From positions 394,368 through 458,367 of the forward strand of contig NZ_KZ293963.1 in assembly GCF_002352765.1 (NCBI RefSeq): 64,000 nucleotides of DNA, in the 5' to 3' direction. Position 1 is the first letter of the stretch, and every line of letters starts with the position of its first letter. A model generated the notes under the pieces. The model was given only the letters and a program-made list of their open reading frames with translations, was not told the origin of the DNA and did not search any database. The translations under genes were made by a program, and so were the position numbers. The stretch is from Alteribacter populi (GTDB lineage: Bacteria; Bacillota; Bacilli; Bacillales; Salisediminibacteriaceae). Below, in pieces: positions 53,159-60,870 of the stretch.

Positions 53159-53291
53159 GCTATGAAGTAATTATCTCTGTAACCTGAAGGGAAAATCCGC
53201 TATACTAACTAGGGAGACCCGAACTTATTTAGCCAGAATGTGATTCTACTCAAAGAATCAGATAAAGATAGTAAGAAGAGGAAGTGTCATT

Positions 53292-53753
53292 GTGAAGCTA
53301 AGTTTAATTATTCGTAGTGTATTTTTTCCGATGGTCATTCTTTTTATGATGGTAGGTTGTGATGACCAAATTGTTTGGGATCAGGCAGAAGAAGAGTCCG
53401 AAAAAAATGTAGAGGAATTTATCGTTGAATACAGAGAAGCTTGGAATGAAAGCTTATCGACTCAATCTTTTTCTATTGTAGAACCTTACCTCTATCCGAA
53501 CTCACAGTATTATCATATGAAGCGCCGGACACACCAAGAATATATGTCGCAAAGAGTAGTTGAAGAGACGTTGGAGCTAAATGTGCGCTCTGTTGAGAAA
53601 AGTGAAGACGGTGAATACCGTACTGTAGTTGAAGAGAAAGTTTTAAAAAGCGGTGGAGAAGAAGGAGAAGAAACCCGTTTAAGAATGTATTATTTACTAC
53701 CGTTTAAGGATCAATATCGTGTGACACAGATGGAGCGTCAGGAATTATCCTGA
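53292..53753 (+). CDS. putative lipoprotein
   Basis: 153 residues from a GTG. The N-terminus MKLSLIIRSVFFPMVILFMM ends in a lipobox-like MVGC-DD, so Cys23 is the probable lipidation site. The mature part begins with an acidic segment. It contains SFSIVEPYLYPNSQYYHMKR, reminiscent of the NTF2-like second domain of TcaA-type proteins. The rest is charged. Its last codons overlap the convergent yvgT-like gene by 9 nt. Function unknown. Confidence 0.7.
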   Translation: MKLSLIIRSVFFPMVILFMMVGCDDQIVWDQAEEESEKNVEEFIVEYREAWNESLSTQSFSIVEPYLYPNSQYYHMKRRTHQEYMSQRVVEETLELNVRSVEKSEDGEYRTVVEEKVLKSGGEEGEETRLRMYYLLPFKDQYRVTQMERQELS

Positions 53754-53760
53754 CGCTTTA
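53735..53760 (+). terminator. hairpin containing both stop codons of convergent genes
   Basis: GCGTCAGGA (53735-53743) pairs with TCCTGACGC (53748-53756) around ATTA, followed by TTTAA. The stop codons of the lipoprotein gene (53751-53753) and of the reverse-strand gene (53745-53747) both lie within it. Confidence 0.72.
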
Positions 53761-54350
53761 ACATTTTTATGAGGTAACTGCCAACGATATTGCACTGATA
53801 ACATTCTAAGGGTAACAATAGCGACGAGTAGAATAAGTAATTGCCACATTGCTTGTATTTCAGTGATTCCAATAACAAGCCCGCCAAAAATGGCCCAAAG
53901 CACGTAAATGTCGCTGCTGAATACAAGTGGTTTTCTTCCGGCAAGGACGTCACGGACGATCCCTCCTCCAGTACCTGTGAGCATTGCTGCAACAATCACT
54001 GCACTTAAAGGAAGCCCCATTCCTTGAGCAAACAGCGCCCCTTGAATAGCAAATGCCGCTAAACCAATCGCATCAAATAAAATTCCCCATTTTAACCATT
54101 TATTAATCCAAATAGGAAAAATAAAAGCCAGTGTCATGACCACAATGGCAATCGTAAACAAAGTTCCTTGTTCCCATAAAGCTGTTACAGGAAGGCCGAT
54201 GAGGAGGTTGCGGATTGCTCCTCCGCCAAAAGCAGTTACCAGACCTAATATATATACACCCATGATGTCATAGTCTTCTTCCATTGCAACAATGACACCA
54301 CTTAATGCAAATGCAATTGTACCAATTACGTTAAATAATTCCCAAGTCAA
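53745..54350 (-). CDS. yvgT: TRIC-type channel / UPF0126 membrane protein (YvgT-like)
   Basis: About 201 residues with seven hydrophobic helices arranged as two glycine-rich repeats: AFGGGAIRNLLIG and LTGTGGGIVRDVLAG. This duplicated pattern defines the bacterial TRIC family of trimeric intracellular cation channel homologues. The frame reaches a TTG at 54374. The TTG at 54350, behind AAAGGATTGAGG, gives MTWELFNVIGTIAF, matching the family start. It probably conducts monovalent cations; physiology unknown. Confidence 0.85.
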   Translation of the reverse strand: MTWELFNVIGTIAFALSGVIVAMEEDYDIMGVYILGLVTAFGGGAIRNLLIGLPVTALWEQGTLFTIAIVVMTLAFIFPIWINKWLKWGILFDAIGLAAFAIQGALFAQGMGLPLSAVIVAAMLTGTGGGIVRDVLAGRKPLVFSSDIYVLWAIFGGLVIGITEIQAMWQLLILLVAIVTLRMLSVQYRWQLPHKNVKASG

Positions 54351-54502
54351 CTTCCTCAATCCTTTCTGTCCCAAATAAAAATAACACGGTCTCGCGGTAA
54401 TGCCAATCTTTTTTTCGCTTTATACAGAAGGAATAGGATAAATACATATAAATAGCACATCCTACTAATTAATAAGATGTTTGAAAAGATGGGGTGTAAA
54501 AT

Positions 54503-54763
54503 GTGACAAACTATAATGACATGGAGCAGACAATTTCTGAAATTCGTACAGTAATGGAAGAAGCGGAAGCTCAACTTGACAATTCTAAACGGGTCCAGCC
54601 TGGAGACCCTGTTGACTTTACTGAGGCACAACGACATTTACAAGAAGTCCATTTAGAATTGGAAAAGTTAATGATTAGCGCCAATGCCGAACAAAGAGAC
54701 CAATTAGTTCGAGTCGAACAGCAAATTCACCAACTGCAAAACCGAATGATCCTAGGCATTTAA
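54503..54763 (+). CDS. ytzC: YtzC-like small coiled-coil protein (DUF2524 type)
   Basis: An 86-residue helical protein with heptad-like hydrophobic spacing (MEQTISEIRTVMEEAEAQLD; EAQRHLQEVHLELEKLM). It ends in QIHQLQNRMIL as in YtzC. The GTG start is 6 nt after GGGGTG. It is divergent from the yvgT-like gene. Function unknown. Confidence 0.72.
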   Translation: MTNYNDMEQTISEIRTVMEEAEAQLDNSKRVQPGDPVDFTEAQRHLQEVHLELEKLMISANAEQRDQLVRVEQQIHQLQNRMILGI

Positions 54764-54786
54764 ACAAAACAGTGTACTTTGAAGAA

Positions 54787-54813
54787 GGCTGTCACGCTAT
54801 GCGTGACAGAGCC
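54787..54813 (+). terminator. hairpin after ytzC-like gene
   Basis: GGCT-TCACGC and GCGTGA-AGCC form a strong stem with small bulges, but no T run follows, so termination is uncertain. The rest of 54814-55021 holds a short repeat at 54959 and no gene that I can see. Confidence 0.45.
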
Positions 54814-55021
54814 TTGAAGAAAGAACTTATAGAAGTCAGTTATCGTAAACTTGTGCTTGACTAAAGCTCAAAAGCAAATATCAACATTAATTAAGAATTA
54901 AGAAATTATAAAAATCTTGGTTTCGATGTCTAGAGTATGGCGCCACCGGCTCGTGTCAAGCTAACGCTGTTTTTCTTATATGAATTTTTAAAAGAGCATT
55001 ACATCACCAGAAATAAAAAAG

Positions 55022-55057
55022 AAAGGCTGGTTTCCGTATTAACGGAAACCAGCCTTT
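55022..55057 (-). terminator. terminator of the YjcZ-type miniprotein gene
   Basis: A perfect 16-bp stem (55022-55037 with 55042-55057) with loop ATTA. On the reverse strand it is followed by TTTCTTTTTT. Confidence 0.92.
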
Positions 55058-55064
55058 AATTATT

Positions 55065-55148
55065 TTAGTAAACGTAAGCGGACCCTACGATAACGAGTAG
55101 GATAAACAACACTACAATTAACGCAAAACCACCATAATATCCGGACAT
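55065..55148 (-). CDS. YjcZ-family membrane miniprotein, 27 residues
   Basis: Reverse-strand frame encoding MSGYYGGFALIVVLFILLVI and then VGSAYVY. It has a very strong Shine-Dalgarno (AAAGGAGGT, 9 nt upstream) and a perfect terminator directly after the stop. The Gly/Tyr N-terminus and FALIVVLFILLVIVG core are typical of the YjcZ/sporulation miniproteins of Bacillus, which form a single membrane helix. Probably expressed during sporulation, inferred from the family. Confidence 0.88.
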   Translation of the reverse strand: MSGYYGGFALIVVLFILLVIVGSAYVY

Positions 55149-55316
55149 GAAACAAGACCTCCTTTGTTTCATAAGATTGTTTATTCATTTACAACATATG
55201 ATAAAAGTGGAGAAGCGTATAGGCGAGTATCTTTTTGTAGTTGTAATTTTCTTAAACCGTGCTCTAATGTGTAATAATTGGTATAATAAAGAGAATTAGG
55301 ACAGGGAGGTAGGCCA

Positions 55317-55886
55317 ATGCGTGCATTTATTGTGGTTGATTATACGCATGATTTTGTAGCAGAGGACGGACGGCTCACTTGTGGAGAACGAGGTCAACAA
55401 ATTGAAGATAGAATTACACAGTTAACCAACCAGTTTTTTGATTCAGATGATTTTGTTGTAATGGCAGTAGATGTCCATGATGAAAACGATCATCATCACC
55501 CAGAATCGAACCTTTTTCCTCCCCATAATATTCGCGGGACAAAAGGACGTAAGCTCTACGGAAAACTAGGAGAATTTTATGGGGAAGCAATAAAAAAGGA
55601 ATACGGAAATCTACTTTGGATGGATAAAACACGCTATAGTGCTTTTGTTGGAACTGACCTAGAACTTAAATTACGCGAACGCTCAATCAATGAAATTCAT
55701 CTTGCAGGGGTATGCACGGACATTTGTGTATTGCATACAGCAGTTGACGCCTTTAACAAAGGATTCAAGGTCGTCATCCACAGTGATGCTGTTCAAAGTT
55801 TTAATGAAACAGGTCACGATTGGGCTTTAACTCACTTTAAGTTAACATTAGGGGCGAAGGTAGTAGAAAAAGGAGTAGAGGTATAG
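55317..55886 (+). CDS. pncA: isochorismatase-family hydrolase, nicotinamidase-like
   Basis: 189 residues. The cysteine-hydrolase triad is visible: Asp8 (IVVDYTHDF), Lys in MDKTRYSAF, and the nucleophile Cys in LAGVCTDICVLHTA. The metal-site region reads AVDVHDENDHHHPESNLFPP. This layout fits nicotinamidases (nicotinamide to nicotinate, NAD salvage), though other isochorismatase-like amidases share it. GGGAGGT is 6 nt upstream. A 96-bp repeat and a terminator follow. Confidence 0.8.
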   Translation: MRAFIVVDYTHDFVAEDGRLTCGERGQQIEDRITQLTNQFFDSDDFVVMAVDVHDENDHHHPESNLFPPHNIRGTKGRKLYGKLGEFYGEAIKKEYGNLLWMDKTRYSAFVGTDLELKLRERSINEIHLAGVCTDICVLHTAVDAFNKGFKVVIHSDAVQSFNETGHDWALTHFKLTLGAKVVEKGVEV

Positions 55887-55911
55887 CGGTACTCCTCCAA
55901 TATTAGTGCGT

Positions 55912-56007
55912 GTTCAAAAAGGAGCATAAAAAGAGGCGAGTAGGTCGAGGTGGTTTTTAGCAGGAGATCCTATTCTCCGACAGCTATTTTTAGCGGACTT
56001 TTTGAAC
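55912..56007. repeat. 96-bp intergenic repeat, copy 2
   Basis: Same length as the copy at 34236-34331, with the same perfect 10-bp inverted ends; ten mismatches in 96 positions. It begins 26 nt after the pncA-like stop. Confidence 0.9.
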
Positions 56008-56050
56008 ATCCTCTATTAAGTAAGAAAATACGACTCTCTGAATTGTGAAC

Positions 56051-56084
56051 AAAAGAGGACACTCCATAGGGAATGTCCTCTTTT
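56051..56084. terminator. bidirectional terminator between pncA-like and yeeE-like genes
   Basis: AAAAGAGGACA (56051-56061) pairs with TGTCCTCTTTT (56074-56084). T-rich exits lie on both strands, most clearly toward the reverse-strand gene. Confidence 0.85.
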
Positions 56085-56115
56085 AAAAAGCTGCAGGCTA
56101 TTTCGCAGATCAATT

Positions 56116-57360
56116 TTAACAAAAGCGATCATCACGTTTCGGGTTTTTAAGGCCGAATAATGGTCTAATGAAAAGAGCAACGTACGTACCTAACATACCA
56201 AATAACATCCAAAGCCAACCGTGTACACTAAAGGAAGCAATACCTCCAAAGTAAGCCCCGATATTACACCCGAATGCTAGACGTGCGCCATACCCCATTA
56301 ACATCCCACCAAGAATGGAAGCCATGGCAATTTTAAAAGGTATCTTTTTTGTGAAGCTAAAGATTCCTCCCGCGGCAGCAGCCATAAAGGCACCAACCAT
56401 GACACCAAAATTCATGACACTTGTCGAGTCTTTAAAAACGGATTCCTCTAACTGCTGCGGATTTCCATTTGCCCAGTATCCCCACTGCAGGACATCAATA
56501 CCTAGAAGTTGTGCTACTTTTGAGCCCCAAAGAGCAAAAGCTCCGGTAATTCCCCAAGGCTGTCCGCGAACCATTAATGTTAGTGCGTTAAATAGCGCCA
56601 AAACAATTGCAGCTACCCAAATTGGCCATGCACCACGGATCATTCGTTTCCAGCCTTGAGTCGTGGGAAGAACTTGCATTGACGGCGGACGACGTTTTTT
56701 TCTAACATAAAGTGTGAGAATGATTACGCCTCCGAAAATGATCATTTGTAAAACCCATGCTCCAAGGTAACCGAGGCCAGTATCTTCAGCAAGCGAAATA
56801 CCTGCTAAGTTTGGCATGTCTTCAGTCCAGAATTCAAAATGCCATGCTCCGAATACTGAACCAATTATAAAGCTAATAAGCACTAAAATCATCGAAGATT
56901 TTCCGCCGCCAAGAGAATACAAAGTACCTGAAGCACAACCATTCCCGAGCTGCATCCCTATTCCGAAAAGAAAGGATCCAACAATCACGCTTGTCCCTAC
57001 CGGAGAAACAAACCCAGCAGGGTCGACTCCGAAGAAGCCGATGCCAAAATGTAAAATCGGTGCAAAAAGCGTAATTGCGACTGCTAGCATTAGCATATGT
57101 GCTCGCAGTGCCTGACCATTTCCTACAGCTATAAATCGTCTAAAAGCTGACGTGAAACCAAACCGGGCATGGAATAATGCATAACCGAATACTAAGCCGA
57201 AGCTGAGCAAGATTACCATCTGAACACCTGAAACCAGATAACTGACTAACGCAAGCAACAGAAAGGCGATGCTTCCTACTAAATAGTGAGTTGTCTGCAT
57301 AGGAGGTAATGGTGTTGTGGTTGCTGACTCTTGTTTTGCTGCTGATTCTTTTATGTTCAT
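56116..57360 (-). CDS. YeeE/YedE (TsuA-type) sulfur-compound transporter
   Basis: A 414-residue membrane protein with about ten to twelve hydrophobic segments. Conserved cysteine motifs of the thiosulfate transporter family are present as GMQLGNGCASGTLYSLGGG and LAFGCNIGAYFGG. The first-repeat motif reads ARFGFTSAFR, where many relatives have cysteine before FTSA. Family members move thiosulfate or other reduced sulfur species by cysteine relay; the substrate here is not provable. No tusA-like gene is adjacent, but two thioredoxin-fold genes lie just beyond. Confidence 0.85.
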   Translation of the reverse strand: MNIKESAAKQESATTTPLPPMQTTHYLVGSIAFLLLALVSYLVSGVQMVILLSFGLVFGYALFHARFGFTSAFRRFIAVGNGQALRAHMLMLAVAITLFAPILHFGIGFFGVDPAGFVSPVGTSVIVGSFLFGIGMQLGNGCASGTLYSLGGGKSSMILVLISFIIGSVFGAWHFEFWTEDMPNLAGISLAEDTGLGYLGAWVLQMIIFGGVIILTLYVRKKRRPPSMQVLPTTQGWKRMIRGAWPIWVAAIVLALFNALTLMVRGQPWGITGAFALWGSKVAQLLGIDVLQWGYWANGNPQQLEESVFKDSTSVMNFGVMVGAFMAAAAGGIFSFTKKIPFKIAMASILGGMLMGYGARLAFGCNIGAYFGGIASFSVHGWLWMLFGMLGTYVALFIRPLFGLKNPKRDDRFC

Positions 57361-57611
57361 ATTACCACCTCTTAATTAATTCCTATATGACTTATCGGAA
57401 TTGAATCTTTTACGTATAATAACCTATAATGAATTTGTTGTAAACCAAAATCTTGATGCTTCAAAAAAGGGAATAAATTTTATATAGTATTGAATCAATC
57501 TTTGCATTTTTATTAGAATAGCAAATGAAACAACAGTAAACACCTGCTTATGAGGTGGGGAGTCTTTTGTTATACTAGCAAGAAACAGGATCTTACGAGG
57601 GAGGCTAGAAA

Positions 57612-57844
57612 TTGAAGTACATAGACCTACACAATCATAAAAAGAAAAGATGAATGTATGGCCTGGTGACACACCATTTCAAGATGAACGAACGATGGAA
57701 ACGAAAATCGGTGATAGTGTGAATGTAGGAAAGCTCACAATGAGTACCCCCATGTAGATGCTCTTTGCTTTTCCTCTGCGCATTGATGGTGGAGATGGCA
57801 GTCTTGTACGTGCGACTTTAAAGAAACTAAAAATGGATAAATGA
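57612..57844 (+). pseudogene. decayed cyclase / kynurenine formamidase (KynB-type) gene
   Basis: From a TTG behind GAGGGAGG the frame encodes MKYIDL and then breaks. A shifted frame continues KEKMNVWPGDTPFQDERTME and VNVGKLTMSTP, where relatives have THTGTHVDAP. Another shift gives HVDAL, and a last frame reads FPLRIDGGDGSLVRATLKKL to the stop, the C-terminal motif of the family. The N- and C-terminal ends survive, while the ~120 central residues are gone and at least two frameshifts and two stops interrupt it. Non-functional remnant of a metal-dependent cyclase-fold hydrolase. Confidence 0.78.
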
Positions 57845-57870
57845 TTTGGTGAGTGGAGGAGGATCGTCGG

Positions 57871-58200
57871 TTGATATCGTGTCATTCAGAATTAGAACTT
57901 AAGAACCTTATTAAACAAGGGAATGTTCTCGTTTATTTTTATACTCCGATGTGCGGGACTTGTGAGCTGGCGCACCAGTTTTTAACTTTGGTGGAACCAT
58001 TATTTGATAATGTTACTATTTATAAATGTAACTTATCCTATTTTACAAACCTTTCGATTCGCTATGAAATACAAAGTGTACCTTGTGCAATTTTATTTCG
58101 TAATGGAACAGTTTTAAATAAAATATACGCATTTCAATCAGTGACAAATATTTATGAACAGTTACAAGTAGCATATCAAAATCAGGAGGGGTCATCATGA
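57871..58200 (+). CDS. thioredoxin-like protein
   Basis: 109 residues. LVYFYTPMCGTCELAHQFL carries a CxxC redox motif (CGTC), and the cis-proline position is VPCAILF. The frame opens at a GTG (57853), but GGAGGAGG lies at 57855-57862, so the TTG at 57871 (MISCHSELELKN) is the likely start. No signal peptide, so cytoplasmic. Its stop overlaps the next redoxin gene by 4 nt, suggesting they act together. Confidence 0.82.
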   Translation: MISCHSELELKNLIKQGNVLVYFYTPMCGTCELAHQFLTLVEPLFDNVTIYKCNLSYFTNLSIRYEIQSVPCAILFRNGTVLNKIYAFQSVTNIYEQLQVAYQNQEGSS

Positions 58201-58619
58201 AAGCTCCAGAGTTTACGCTTATAAATCCAATGACAAATGAAACAGTATCGTTAACGGACTTTGATAATAAAGCAGTCTTAATAACCTTTTGGGTTTCCTG
58301 GTGTCCTGACTCTAAGCTTGATCTTCCAAACAAAGAACAGCTTTATAAAGCAATGAAAACAAATGAGTTAGACATGGTAATGGTGAACGTTGTCGGAAGA
58401 GAAGGCACGCAAGAGGCAGGCATCGATTATTACCAAGAACAAGGATTTACGTTTCCGATGTTGATTGACGAGAAAACGAAAACGTATGATGCATACCATT
58501 GTATGAGCGTGCCGACGACATTTCTCCTAAATAAACAACATGAGATTGCAGGCAGATTTAATGATAAAGCATCATTTCAGGAAATTTTAACAAGTATCGG
58601 CAAGGTATTGGAGCAGTGA
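58197..58619 (+). CDS. TlpA/ResA-like redoxin with CxxS active site
   Basis: 140 residues with the thioredoxin-like AlkC/TlpA fold: MKAPEFTLINPMTNETVSL, then ITFWVSWCPDSKLDLP and cis-Pro region SVPTTFLLN. The usual WCxxC is WCPDS, so the resolving cysteine is replaced by serine. There is no signal peptide or membrane anchor, unlike ResA, so it should be cytosolic. Co-translated with the preceding thioredoxin-like gene. A monothiol or peroxiredoxin-like reaction is possible. Confidence 0.8.
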   Translation: MKAPEFTLINPMTNETVSLTDFDNKAVLITFWVSWCPDSKLDLPNKEQLYKAMKTNELDMVMVNVVGREGTQEAGIDYYQEQGFTFPMLIDEKTKTYDAYHCMSVPTTFLLNKQHEIAGRFNDKASFQEILTSIGKVLEQ

Positions 58620-58727
58620 GAAATTATTTCAAAGCTTGAGCAGTCCCTTCAGAGCGTGGATTGTTTGGGTGTTCGGTAAGCTTGTGTTACGATTTAATCG
58701 AGAAACACTCAGAAAGGGGTAAAAATA

Positions 58728-59858
58728 ATGAAGATTAAAGCAATTGAGCCTACACCAAGTCCAAATACAATGAAACTTACACTTAGCGAATCATTACCTC
58801 AAGGAAAGAGTCATAATTTCACAGCAAAAAATCTCGATGATGCCCCCTCCTTTGTGAAGGATCTTTTTACTATTGAAGGGGTAAAGGGTGTTTATCATGT
58901 TGCAGACTTTATTGCTGTTGAAAGAAATGCTAAAGTCGACTGGAAAGTAATTTTGCCTAAAGTACGTCAGGTTTTTGGCGAAGACGCCGAAGAAGAGGAA
59001 GAAGAAAAGGTTGAAGTAGATGAACATTATGGGGAAGTGAATGTCGCTGTTCAATTGTTCAAAGGGATTCCGATGCAAGTAAAAGCATCAACAGGGGAAG
59101 AAGAAGTAAGAGTTGGGTTACCTGGTGCATTCCAAGAAGCGGCTATGAACGCCCAGCTCCCGGATGATAATGTCGTTCTGCAGCGGAAATGGGCTGAACA
59201 AAAACCTCGATACGGTGATTTGCAGGATGTAGCTGACGAAGTAGCTGAAGAGCTTGAGGCAGCATATACTGATGACCGTCTAAGCCGGTTAGTTAAGGAA
59301 GCTCACAATGATTCACCTGCGGAAATAGCGGGTAAAAAAGAATGGTTAAAAGTAACCCCTGAGATGCTTGACGACCCTGACTGGCGTAAAAGATTTGCCG
59401 TTTTTGAACAAATGAACCCTACATTAGATGACCTACCTGTTATTGAAAAGGCGCTACAAGATGAGAAAGCTTCAATGCGTCGATTAGCTACTGTATATTT
59501 AGGGATGATTGAAGACGAAAAGGTCCTTCCTTATTTATACGAAGCGTTAAAAGATAAATCCGTAACAGTAAGGCGAACAGCCGGTGATACGTTTTCCGAC
59601 ATTGGAAGTCCAAAGGCAATTCCTGCGATGATTGATGCACTTAAGGATAAAAATAAGCTTGTACGCTGGCGGGCTGCAATGTTTTTATATGAAGTCGGTG
59701 ACGAGTCCGCGATCGAGGCTCTGAAAAATGCACAAGAAGACCCAGAGTTTGAAGTCAGTATGCAAGTGAAGTTAGCTCTTGCTCGAATTGAAGGTGGAGA
59801 AGAAGCTAAAGGTTCGGTTTGGAAACAGATGACAGAGACGATGCAAAAAGATCAATAA
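58728..59858 (+). CDS. ypgR: CvfC/YpgR-like protein: Nfu N-terminal domain plus HEAT repeats
   Basis: 376 residues. The first ~90 (IEPTPSPNTMKLTLSESLPQ ... VKGVYHVADFIAVERN) match the Nfu/NifU N-terminal scaffold domain. An acidic linker follows, and the C-terminal ~150 residues are PBS-lyase-type HEAT repeats (MRRLATVYLGMIEDEKVLPY; VRRTAGDTFSDIGSPKAIPA). This arrangement is that of YpgR / conserved virulence factor C. AAAGGGG precedes the ATG. The molecular role is unsettled; the Nfu-like domain hints at iron-sulfur or redox work, in line with the redoxins upstream. Confidence 0.82.
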   Translation: MKIKAIEPTPSPNTMKLTLSESLPQGKSHNFTAKNLDDAPSFVKDLFTIEGVKGVYHVADFIAVERNAKVDWKVILPKVRQVFGEDAEEEEEEKVEVDEHYGEVNVAVQLFKGIPMQVKASTGEEEVRVGLPGAFQEAAMNAQLPDDNVVLQRKWAEQKPRYGDLQDVADEVAEELEAAYTDDRLSRLVKEAHNDSPAEIAGKKEWLKVTPEMLDDPDWRKRFAVFEQMNPTLDDLPVIEKALQDEKASMRRLATVYLGMIEDEKVLPYLYEALKDKSVTVRRTAGDTFSDIGSPKAIPAMIDALKDKNKLVRWRAAMFLYEVGDESAIEALKNAQEDPEFEVSMQVKLALARIEGGEEAKGSVWKQMTETMQKDQ

Positions 59859-59868
59859 CATTTAACAA

Positions 59869-59918
59869 GAGGGTGTTTCAAAAGGTCAAACTAAACTTTT
59901 TGAGACCCTTTTCTTGTT
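59869..59918 (+). terminator. terminator after ypgR-like gene
   Basis: AGGGT-GTTTCAAAAGG pairs imperfectly with CTTTTTGAGACCCT, followed by TTTCTTGTTTTTT. The arms echo the GTTCAAAAG ends of the intergenic repeats. Confidence 0.7.
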
Positions 59919-60136
59919 TTTTAGAAAGTTTTATTACTCTAAAGGAGTTGATTTGCAGTATGCAAGTGTCACATGAACGGTGTTCGTTCTCAAGGGAAAA
60001 ACATTCTTGAGACTTAAAAACATGCGAGCTAACGCTGTTTTTTCTTATAAATTTGTAATAGAGGTAAAAAATCAGCTATGATAGGATAGAATTGGTAGTA
60101 GTGTTACTAAAATAGACAGAATAAAGGAGTAAAAAA

Positions 60137-60361
60137 ATGGAGAAACAAGCTGTGATGAAAGAGTTGGAAGAAAATAATTATACTGAAGTTCTAGATCTTA
60201 TTGAAGATGCTGAAAAAGGAAAGTTAGAGGAGTTGGAATTAGCTAAATCTCTCGGGCTATTACGTGATGAGCAATTAAATAAAGCTGTCATACAAATACT
60301 AAAAGACGAAGGTGTACACGTATACTTTGTAGATGAAAACACTCCATTTGATAAGGAATAG
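60137..60361 (+). CDS. small acidic protein resembling sigma-70 region 1.1
   Basis: 74 residues: MEKQAVMKELEENNYTEVLD, then a helix LELAKSLGLLRDEQLNKAVI and DEGVHVYFVDEN. The pattern (helices, then a short GV.V...DEN strand) resembles the isolated region 1.1 of primary sigma factors, which autoinhibits DNA binding. No sigma domains follow. AAAGGAG precedes the ATG. The stop overlaps the GTG alternative start of ydbS, so the genes are coupled. The assignment is tentative. Confidence 0.6.
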   Translation: MEKQAVMKELEENNYTEVLDLIEDAEKGKLEELELAKSLGLLRDEQLNKAVIQILKDEGVHVYFVDENTPFDKE

Positions 60362-60366
60362 TGGTC

Positions 60367-60870
60367 ATGGAGACGAATCATTCCATTCATAGACCACGTC
60401 CAGATCAAAAAATTTCCGACCAAGCATTAATCGTATGGCGAATTGCGGCAGTTATTGAACTTATTTTTTATCTCTTAGTACCAGTCGCTTACTGGTGGCT
60501 CTCTCGTTTTGTAGATTTCTTCCCATTTTGGTTTTTATGGATTATTATTGGTGGTTTAGTCATATATGGCTTAGTAAGTGTAGGGATATTTCCTAAGTGG
60601 CACTGGCAGCGGTGGCGGTACAGAATTTATGATAATGAAGTGGAGCTATTGTATGGTATTTTTATTATTAGGCGCGTCATTATCCCAATGATCCGTGTGC
60701 AGCACGTAGACACTGAACAAGGACCTTTATTGCGTCGCTACGGACTGGCTTCGGTAAAAGTTACTACAGCTGCTACGGTTCATGAAATTCCTGCACTCGC
60801 GGAATCAAAGGCTGATGAAGTACGGGATCATATTGCGCGGTTAGCAAGGGAAGCTGATCCAGATGAATGA
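60367..60870 (+). CDS. ydbS: YdbS-like membrane protein with bacterial PH domain
   Basis: 167 residues with two membrane helices (LIFYLLVPVAYWWLSRFVDF and FWFLWIIIGGLVIYG), then a bPH2 domain (WRYRIYDNEVELLYGIFI ... VRQ-like IRVQHVDTEQGPLLRRYGL). AAGGA is 8 nt before the ATG at 60367; a GTG at 60361 overlaps the previous stop. It pairs with ydbT by an 8-nt overlap, as in B. subtilis. Probably a membrane complex; role unknown. Confidence 0.85.
   Translation: METNHSIHRPRPDQKISDQALIVWRIAAVIELIFYLLVPVAYWWLSRFVDFFPFWFLWIIIGGLVIYGLVSVGIFPKWHWQRWRYRIYDNEVELLYGIFIIRRVIIPMIRVQHVDTEQGPLLRRYGLASVKVTTAATVHEIPALAESKADEVRDHIARLAREADPDE

Noticed and set aside
56315..56659. 114-codon forward frame opposite the YeeE-type transporter
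   Set aside because: Antisense to conserved transmembrane segments; proline/alanine-rich shadow without a start signal.
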